A DNA stretch of 22,083 nucleotides from IMG/VR virus record IMGVR_UViG_3300020175_000061, positions 1 to 22,083 of that record; one strand, given 5' to 3'. This document shows positions 15,963 through 22,083 of this stretch, piece after piece (the first letter of the stretch is position 1; every line of letters starts with the position of its first letter). Source of the DNA: a virus. The position numbers were made by a program, and so were the translations under genes. Under the pieces are notes generated by a model. It was not told where the DNA came from and made no database searches. It saw only the letters and a list, made by a program, of their open reading frames with translations.

Positions 15963-18900
15963 AACATGCTATAAAAGGTCTAACATCTATTCTTTTATCA
16001 TATTTAGTTATTGATTCATATTCAATATAATTAGTATCAGAATCAGTTTTAAACCAAATTCCATTTTTATTTAGTAATTGAGATATAATAGGTTGTTCCG
16101 ATTTATATAATTTAAGTAATTTATTTTTTTTATTTAAAGTATTTTTATCTAATTTATGAATAGATTTCCCAAATACATAAAAATTATTAGTTAATTTTTT
16201 AACAGCATCAAATACTTTTCTATGCATAGGATGTCCATACTCTCCTATAGGATTATGTGTTACTATTTTTTCCCATTCTTTTTGATCAATATAATCTAAT
16301 AAATCATAATCTTCAATAATATTTATCCCATCTTCATAATCTAACATTTCATATGACCCTACATTAAGTTCTTCCATTACATTTTTAAATTCATTACTTC
16401 TAACTTCATTATTTTTATTAGTAATACAAACAACTTTATATTCAGGTCCATATTTAATTAATTCTGCTCCCCCAAATATTAATTCGTCATCAGGGTGTGC
16501 TACTATCATTAATTTAGTACATTTATAATCATTAAAAGCTATGTTTAATACGTTGCTATCTTTAGATTTTACTGATGGGTCAGGACCATGTATAAAATAA
16601 GGTTCCCGTGTTACTTTATCGTACATTACGTCAAAACCTTGATCTAAATAGTAACTATTAACCATTCTTTCATCTTTTGAACTATAATAGTTATTCCATG
16701 TAACAGGCATTACTTCTCTTTGATTAGAACCCCATAATAAATTATTAGCTACTCTTTCTTCTGAAAAAGCATTATCATCTACCCATATTTTAATATTTTG
16801 TTGATTTAATTCTTTATTCCAATCCATACATTCCTCAAAGAAATTATGGCATCTTTGAGTATAAAAATAAAATCCAGTTGCTATTATAGTATTATGGGGA
16901 TTTCGTGTTATCCCTTTTATAGATGATAATTCACCACCATAACTTCCTTCTAATCTAACATTATTTATATTTCTCCATTGATTAATATCCCCGTGATAAT
17001 AAGTCATAAACAAAGGATAATCTATTGTATTATTAATATGTTTTAATGATTTATCTATATGTTTTGTTACAAAAGCATCACCATCTAACCAAGCATAATT
17101 TTCATAATTTTCATTTAAAGAATCTATACTAGCTAAATATTTTGCAAAATATAAAGAATAATCTTTATCAAATAAATCTTTTTCACGTTGGGGGTCAAAT
17201 GAAGGTTTTAATGTAAAATCAATTCTTTTATTTATTACATTAGGTAAATCAATTTCTGAGTCACAATTAAAACCATATACTATAAGTTTATACTTAGAAT
17301 ATTTAAGTAAACTTTTAGCTAATACTTCTATCATTGATAAATAACCCTTATCTCCTCCTGTTATCCATACAAAGTTTTTTTCTTTTGGTTCTATTAAATC
17401 TAGGGCTTTATTAAACACTTCATTTACTTTTAAAGATTTCATACAAATATGTTGTAATGCTGTACCCTCATGTTCTGGACACCAATCCCAATTTCCAGCG
17501 TCAAAAACGTATTCAGGTTTTACCCAACAATCATGGCATACTGACTTATTCTCTATTTTAGTAATATTATTAGCAAATTCATATCCTAAGGGTATAAAAT
17601 TATTAACCATTAAAGTATGTTTATTTAAAGACCAATTAGCCCAAGATAAACCTGATCCTAATCCTATAAATAACTCGGCATGATACATATAATTCCAAGT
17701 ATTTTTCCAATCTAACTTTTCCTTATTAATAATATTTTTACCACTAAAACCTTCATATGATAAATTAACTATTTTATATCCTTTTTTAGATAATTTATCA
17801 GCTAATTTTCTCCAATTTTCATAAGGCCATTCTTTTAAACCAGATGTTGACCTTGGACCTATACAAATGTATTTTTCTTTAATTGGTCTTTTTTTAGGTT
17901 TAAAATCAACACCATGATTTATTTCTTTATAAGGTAAACCTAAAATATCAGTAGCTGTTTGAATTAATGGTACAACGTTTGCTTGGTTTTTATTATTTTG
18001 TCCTTTATCCCATTTACCATCTTTTTTAAACCAACCTAATTTGTATTCAGCATAACTTTTTTGAGGCACATCAGGTTTAATAAATGTTAAATCCTTATAA
18101 ACATCTAATTTTTCAAACCATTCATTATGAAAAGTACTAACTACTACTTTTGCATTATATTTATTTTTAAATTCTAAAACCTGAGGCATCCAAGCTAAGG
18201 TATCTCCTATTGATTTTGAGTCAAATGATACTTTTGTTACTTTGTCTTTTAAATTAAAAGTATGTACTATTTGATTATCGATTTTTATAACCCAAGGAAT
18301 ATAATATGATTTATTACATCTAGTCCACATATTATTTGAAATTATTGCAGAATGTAAAACCTCATTTGTTTCACCATTAATAAATTCAACTTTATATTCT
18401 TTATCATGATGGCCTTTTACTTCAACTTTAGGACCTAAATTAAATGAAATTTCAATTTTATTTTCTGGAATTTTATTTATAAAATCATCAACAGTATCAT
18501 ATGCTATTTTAGCGGCATTTTCCCAAGTAAATTTTTCTCTAATTATTTCTGATTCTATTAATGCTTGTTTTTTATGTTTATCATAATTCTTATAAGCATC
18601 TCTCATTACTTTTTTTAAATCTTTAAAATCAGGTTCATAAAATTCTCCTGCTAGTAAATGTCTATGAAATGAATGAAATTCTCCTCTTTGTGCTGGTTCT
18701 TTATGACTTATTTTAACTGGTAATCCTAGTCCTTTAGCAAATTCTAATTGTCCACTACATTCTGACCATATGGAAGGGGTACCACAAGCCATGGCTTCAA
18801 TTAAAGGTAAGTTCCATCCTTCAGATCTAGCACATGATAAAAATACATGACCTTTTTGTAAATATTTTACATAATCTTCTCTAGATGGAAAATGAATTAT

Positions 18901-19677
18901 TTTTAATCTTGGATCTTCCATATTATACTCAACCATTCTTTCTTCAGTTGAAGAAAAACCATCTTTTGCATATGGATTATCAATAGATAATATTAAATCT
19001 ACAGGTTCTTCAGGATCAAATTCATCTAAAAAAGCATCAATTATTTCTTTAGTACTTTTTCTATAATCCCATCTACCAAAATGTATAAATTTAAATCTAC
19101 CATCATCATAATCAGGTAATTCAATATTTGGATCTGGTTTGAATTTATTACCATCTACTGCTTCGGGTACTACTTTAACTTTATCAGGATCTGCTCCCTG
19201 TTCTATAGTACATTGTTTTTGCCAATCAGAAGCTACCCATAATTGGTCAAAAGTATTCCATAATTTAAAAAAATTAGGTTCTACTCTTGTAGATTCCCAT
19301 ACTAAATAACCTATTTTTGGACCCTTATATGCACTATGATAAAAATGATGGTTACATTCATTTAATATAATATTAACATTATGTTTAAATTCATTAGGAT
19401 AATTAGTATACATAGGATGATCATGTAGGTATTTATGAGATCCTTCATTAACCCATAATGCTTGGCAATTTAGTAATTTTTTCTTATTATCATCTAAATA
19501 TTCTTCACCATTGTGGGGTTCATCACTCATCCCATTCCATGTCTTTGGAGATATAGAAAAATTTCGTATCTTTACTTCAGATAATTTTGATAATTCATGA
19601 ATTAGATTTTGGGCATGGTTATTATAACCACCAGCTCCTATATAACTAGTATGAAAATATATTTTGGGTTTTGGCAT
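15952..19677 (-). CDS. Four-domain fusion: GT4 - O-heptosyltransferase-like - GT-A-like - PIG-L deacetylase
   Basis: A 1241-residue multidomain enzyme, the first gene of the cassette. Residues 1-400 are a GT4/GT-B transferase: the donor-binding E286-x7-E294 pattern lies in SEGWNLPLIEAMACGTPSIW. Residues about 405-763 match the autotransporter-type O-heptosyltransferase family (TibC/Aah-like, GT9-related). SIGDTLAWMPQVLEFKNKYN starts it, IGLGSGLSWANWSL follows, and C714, C717, C733 and C745 are laid out like the family's iron-binding cysteines. Residues about 766-1035 look like a GT-A transferase with WLDGDAF (863-869) as the DxD. Residues about 1055-1241 are a PIG-L/LmbE deacetylase: AHPDDE (1060-1065) and GEYGHPMH with H1149 and H1152 as metal/catalytic histidines. 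All key residues are present, so all four domains may be active. No signal peptide or membrane segment. It starts 53 nt after the gp15-like gene. Confidence 0.85.
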   Translation of the reverse strand: MPKPKIYFHTSYIGAGGYNNHAQNLIHELSKLSEVKIRNFSISPKTWNGMSDEPHNGEEYLDDNKKKLLNCQALWVNEGSHKYLHDHPMYTNYPNEFKHNVNIILNECNHHFYHSAYKGPKIGYLVWESTRVEPNFFKLWNTFDQLWVASDWQKQCTIEQGADPDKVKVVPEAVDGNKFKPDPNIELPDYDDGRFKFIHFGRWDYRKSTKEIIDAFLDEFDPEEPVDLILSIDNPYAKDGFSSTEERMVEYNMEDPRLKIIHFPSREDYVKYLQKGHVFLSCARSEGWNLPLIEAMACGTPSIWSECSGQLEFAKGLGLPVKISHKEPAQRGEFHSFHRHLLAGEFYEPDFKDLKKVMRDAYKNYDKHKKQALIESEIIREKFTWENAAKIAYDTVDDFINKIPENKIEISFNLGPKVEVKGHHDKEYKVEFINGETNEVLHSAIISNNMWTRCNKSYYIPWVIKIDNQIVHTFNLKDKVTKVSFDSKSIGDTLAWMPQVLEFKNKYNAKVVVSTFHNEWFEKLDVYKDLTFIKPDVPQKSYAEYKLGWFKKDGKWDKGQNNKNQANVVPLIQTATDILGLPYKEINHGVDFKPKKRPIKEKYICIGPRSTSGLKEWPYENWRKLADKLSKKGYKIVNLSYEGFSGKNIINKEKLDWKNTWNYMYHAELFIGLGSGLSWANWSLNKHTLMVNNFIPLGYEFANNITKIENKSVCHDCWVKPEYVFDAGNWDWCPEHEGTALQHICMKSLKVNEVFNKALDLIEPKEKNFVWITGGDKGYLSMIEVLAKSLLKYSKYKLIVYGFNCDSEIDLPNVINKRIDFTLKPSFDPQREKDLFDKDYSLYFAKYLASIDSLNENYENYAWLDGDAFVTKHIDKSLKHINNTIDYPLFMTYYHGDINQWRNINNVRLEGSYGGELSSIKGITRNPHNTIIATGFYFYTQRCHNFFEECMDWNKELNQQNIKIWVDDNAFSEERVANNLLWGSNQREVMPVTWNNYYSSKDERMVNSYYLDQGFDVMYDKVTREPYFIHGPDPSVKSKDSNVLNIAFNDYKCTKLMIVAHPDDELIFGGAELIKYGPEYKVVCITNKNNEVRSNEFKNVMEELNVGSYEMLDYEDGINIIEDYDLLDYIDQKEWEKIVTHNPIGEYGHPMHRKVFDAVKKLTNNFYVFGKSIHKLDKNTLNKKNKLLKLYKSEQPIISQLLNKNGIWFKTDSDTNYIEYESITKYDKRIDVRPFIACYDK

Positions 19678-19730
19678 ATATATAACTTAATTGATGTAAC
19701 AATATAATGAAATTTTTTCGGGTATCCAAA

Positions 19731-20666
19731 CTATTGTCTACCTTTAGTGTACCCAACTCCATTAGGATTTATAACATTTCCTTCACCAAAAATACTAGCA
19801 TCGGATACAACTTCATTTGTTATAGATACTACACCTTTTGAGTTCCATTTTTGAATAGCTGTAACATCTTTTTGTATAGTATCAGGTATAATATATCCTT
19901 TTAAACTAATATTAAAATTACCTTTTACTAATCTATCATTACCTGCTGATAACTCGGTTGTAGAGGTAAATTGGTCAATTCTTGCTCTAAATTGAAATCT
20001 TTCAGGATTACCCCAATATGAATCTGATGCATATTCACATGCTTCAATTATTTTATTTAATTGTTCCATATAATATGTTTGTATTAAACAACTATATTCT
20101 AAAGTAACAAAATCTGGTACTGCTATTGCTTCATATTGTACAACAGGTTTTCTATTATTTAATACATCAAAAGCACTATAAAAATTACCACCATAATATC
20201 TTTTTTGCCATGATTGATACAAGTTAGGCCCATTAGCATCTAATTTATTATAAACTGACCTGTCTTTAGAAATTGAGTCTCTTTTAATTACAATAATAGG
20301 TAACATAATAGCACCTTTTTTATCTCTATAATAACTGTCTTTTTGAAATGATACCCACCTTTCAGGAGCAGCATATATAACAGGTACTTCTTTTCTATTT
20401 CCATTTTGGGTAACAAAAGGTTTAATTACATTATCAAAATAATAAAATACTGCTTCATCTAAATCTTTAAGTCCAATAGAAAAGGGTTTAGTATCATCAT
20501 TTCTATAGCTCATTTTTTCTGATCTATTAAATGGTATACCAGTTTGTTGTTCATTTGGAGTTGTAACTGGAAGATTAGGATTGCCTCTTAACCTATCGAA
20601 TGCTGTTTGTTGTTCAGCACTTAATTGTCTTTGGGTCGTTGGTATTGGTTTTCTTATTTTTGCCAT
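19731..20666 (-). CDS. Tail terminator/sheath stabiliser, gp15-like
   Basis: A 311-residue protein that follows the layout of T4 gp15 (272 residues). A KEVPVIYAAPERWVSFQKDS segment near 92-111 corresponds to the IRVPITYASKEHF region of gp15. The YEAIAVPDFVTLEYSCLIQT helix/strand region precedes a long amphipathic helix. The RARIDQFTSTTELSAGNDRL segment is followed by a FNISLKGYIIP strand near the end, as in gp15. The first 60 residues are a Pro/Gln-rich extension absent from T4. gp15 caps the finished tail and joins it to the neck. It starts in a TAATG shared with the upstream gp14-like gene. In T4 the next genes would be gp16/gp17 (terminase); here the sugar cassette follows instead. Confidence 0.78.
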   Translation of the reverse strand: MAKIRKPIPTTQRQLSAEQQTAFDRLRGNPNLPVTTPNEQQTGIPFNRSEKMSYRNDDTKPFSIGLKDLDEAVFYYFDNVIKPFVTQNGNRKEVPVIYAAPERWVSFQKDSYYRDKKGAIMLPIIVIKRDSISKDRSVYNKLDANGPNLYQSWQKRYYGGNFYSAFDVLNNRKPVVQYEAIAVPDFVTLEYSCLIQTYYMEQLNKIIEACEYASDSYWGNPERFQFRARIDQFTSTTELSAGNDRLVKGNFNISLKGYIIPDTIQKDVTAIQKWNSKGVVSITNEVVSDASIFGEGNVINPNGVGYTKGRQ

Positions 20667-21181
20667 TAGAATCTTTCTTTATAAGGTGATATTGCTACTT
20701 TATCAGCAGGAATATAATAACATTCTACTAATGTAGATATACTAGCACCAAAATCGCCTAATCCTGGATTTAATGGGTTTGCTTCGTTAGGATACGTAGG
20801 ATTCTTGCCTGTCCAGTATTGGTTGTTAATTGTACTATGTACTCCAAAATACCCCTCTTGATACAGAACAATGTCTCCAATTTCAGGTTGTATTAAGGCA
20901 TCTACTAAATCTTGTCTAAAGAAGTAAAAATTAATTCTTTGATTAAAGAATATACCTTCTTCAGTTTCTCCATATTCTTGTGGATCTCTATCTATTAAAC
21001 AATTAAATAGAAAAGGACCATCATAGAATTTTTCCCCTGCAGCTTCCCCATATAAATTAACTTTAGTTTCTTCTAATTTATACTTATAAAAAGATGCTTG
21101 TTGAGTAATTATATTACCCAATAATTCGCGGTTTAGTTTGTTAACTAAACTCACATCTCTACTTCTACCAAACATTGCCAT
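20666..21181 (-). CDS. Neck protein, gp14-like
   Basis: A 171-residue protein between gp13-like and gp15-like genes. It has the pattern LYGEAAGEKFYDGPFLFNCL, then DRDPQEYGETEEGI, then FRQDLVDALIQPEIGDIVLY, the last followed by GYFGVHSTINNQYWTGKNP. This resembles the conserved core of T4-like gp14 neck proteins, though it is shorter than T4 gp14 (256 residues). gp13 and gp14 form the neck that closes the filled head and receives the tail. Its start is 1 nt after the upstream stop, and it ends in TAATG with the gp15-like gene, so the three are translated in series. A faint AGGA lies before the ATG. The call rests on gene order and remembered motif pattern. Confidence 0.72.
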   Translation of the reverse strand: MAMFGRSRDVSLVNKLNRELLGNIITQQASFYKYKLEETKVNLYGEAAGEKFYDGPFLFNCLIDRDPQEYGETEEGIFFNQRINFYFFRQDLVDALIQPEIGDIVLYQEGYFGVHSTINNQYWTGKNPTYPNEANPLNPGLGDFGASISTLVECYYIPADKVAISPYKERF

Positions 21182-21182
21182 A

Positions 21183-22083
21183 TTATCCTATATAAATTGT
21201 GTAGGGCACCATTGATGTTTCAATCATAACGGCTTCGGCTTCTTTAGCTCTTCTATCTAAGGATCCTAACCTTGATGTTTCATCAAAATATGCTCTTAAT
21301 CTTTCTAATAATGCTACTTTTTCTGCTGTTCCTGCTGCTATTAAATCTGATTGGTTTAATGTTACATCTGCATTTGGTATTGGAATTGTACTATATTTAC
21401 CTCTTACATATCCTAACATTTCTTTTGCAATTGCTAATGTCATTTCAAATATCCATTGTCTACCAATAGGATTAATTTCATTATAATTTGGATTTGCAAA
21501 AGGTACATTTGATACATTTGTAGCTGTTCCATCAGGAACTACAATAGACCCACTTTCTATTCTTTCATTCCTCTTCATGTATTCAAATACTAAATGTCCA
21601 CTACCTGTTTGTGGTATTGGAAATAATCTAACTTTATTATTATGAATTTCAAAACTATAATTAGACATCCTAATCATATCATTCATTTCTATTTGTTGAA
21701 TAACTGCTAAATCATAATTTAAAGGCATCATTAAAAAGTTTACAGCTGGACTATCACCACCAAACCCAAATGAATCAAATAAATTCATTGTACCAAATCC
21801 AGTACCTACATAAGGATCATAATATCTTGTTATAGCTGGTGATTCTTGATAAAATACTCTTGTTATTTCTATACCTAAAGAACCTGTTATTCCTTGTTCT
21901 GCTGCCCAATTATTTAAATCATAATCTTGAACACTTGCTGTTAGGGGAATTCTTCCTGTATACCAAGGAACATTACCTCCAACTCCTGCTTCTGATGCAT
22001 ATTGTTGAGTTAATCTAAAAATTATGTCAAAATTAGGAGTTACAATAGTATTATTTTGGTTTGATCCAGATGGTAAACCTTCA
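21183..22083 (-). CDS. Neck protein, gp13-like (5' end beyond window)
   Basis: An ATG at 21788 exists, but the frame stays open to the right edge, so the real start lies outside; 299 residues are visible. The extra N-terminal part contains PNFDIIFRLTQQYASEAGVG, a beta region with IPLTASVQDYDLNNWAAEQG, and SPAITRYYDPYVGTGFGT. The remainder has YSFEIHNNKVRLFPIP, a helical RQWIFEMTLAIAKEMLGYVRG and a GTAEKVALLERLRAYFDETS helix. The DYDLNNWAAEQG, SPAI-x-RYY, RLFPIP and terminal helix pattern resembles T4-like gp13. With gp14 it would form the head-tail connector. The upstream start and any signal before it cannot be seen. Confidence 0.7.
   Translation of the reverse strand, partial: EGLPSGSNQNNTIVTPNFDIIFRLTQQYASEAGVGGNVPWYTGRIPLTASVQDYDLNNWAAEQGITGSLGIEITRVFYQESPAITRYYDPYVGTGFGTMNLFDSFGFGGDSPAVNFLMMPLNYDLAVIQQIEMNDMIRMSNYSFEIHNNKVRLFPIPQTGSGHLVFEYMKRNERIESGSIVVPDGTATNVSNVPFANPNYNEINPIGRQWIFEMTLAIAKEMLGYVRGKYSTIPIPNADVTLNQSDLIAAGTAEKVALLERLRAYFDETSRLGSLDRRAKEAEAVMIETSMVPYTIYIG

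Noticed and set aside
14798-18482. Several TATTTATA octamers on the plus strand (correct orientation for a T4-type late promoter on the minus strand) in the cassette
   Set aside because: All lie inside coding sequence, away from gene starts, and are expected from Ile/Asn/Tyr/Lys codons in very AT-rich DNA.
19678-19730. Possible terminator or promoter between the gp15-like gene and the cassette
   Set aside because: I found no stable hairpin with a T-run and no copy of the leader motif there.
21272-21469. Plus-strand open frame of almost only Leu, Ile, Met and Phe opposite the gp13-like gene
   Set aside because: The extreme composition comes from reading AT-rich codons backwards; it looks like a membrane protein only by accident.

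Overview
The window is a stretch of an AT-rich genome of a contractile-tailed phage (myovirus) with a T4-like morphogenesis module. Every gene reads on the minus strand, so transcription order runs from high to low coordinates. In that order the layout is: a gp13-like neck protein (cut by the right edge), a gp14-like neck protein, a gp15-like tail terminator, a six-gene sugar/glycosyltransferase cassette (about 11.15-19.68 kb), a small coiled-coil protein, tail sheath (gp18), tail tube (gp19), a gp26-like protein with a frameshifted extension that looks like a tail-assembly chaperone pair, tape measure, a small unknown protein, a tube-cap/initiator-type baseplate protein, a LysM-type gp53-like protein, and a large baseplate hub-like protein cut by the left edge. 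No tRNA, integrase, IS element or CRISPR array was seen.

The host cannot be read directly. Almost no start codon has a Shine-Dalgarno sequence, and leaders are A/T-rich. That habit fits Bacteroidota hosts, but this is inference. The gene set resembles uncultured aquatic T4-like phages more than T4 itself. No terminase (gp16/gp17) lies between gp15 and gp18; the cassette is there instead.

The cassette is the unusual part. Three enzymes look able to make a methyl-branched 6-deoxy sugar: a Polysacc_synt_2-type NDP-sugar dehydratase, a TylC3-type C-methyltransferase and an RmlD-like reductase. Two paralogous GT-A-like proteins and a 1241-residue four-domain protein would handle transfer. The large protein joins a GT4 glycosyltransferase, an autotransporter-type O-heptosyltransferase (GT9-like, with its Cys4 metal site), a second GT-A-like transferase and a PIG-L deacetylase. 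The heptosyltransferase-type domain hints at protein O-glycosylation, perhaps of tail or neck proteins. Modification of host surface glycans is the main alternative.

Two regulatory observations stand out. A motif reading ATATTTATAA on the coding strand recurs 12-33 nt upstream of structural gene starts; on the other strand it is exactly the T4 late-promoter octamer, in the wrong orientation. Between tube and tape measure, a T7-C4 run followed by a CGA codon lies where a +1 (or -2) shift would fuse the 242-aa gp26-like protein to a 113-residue extension, matching the lambda G/GT arrangement. A UUCG-loop intrinsic terminator separates the sheath/tube unit from the chaperone/tape-measure unit.
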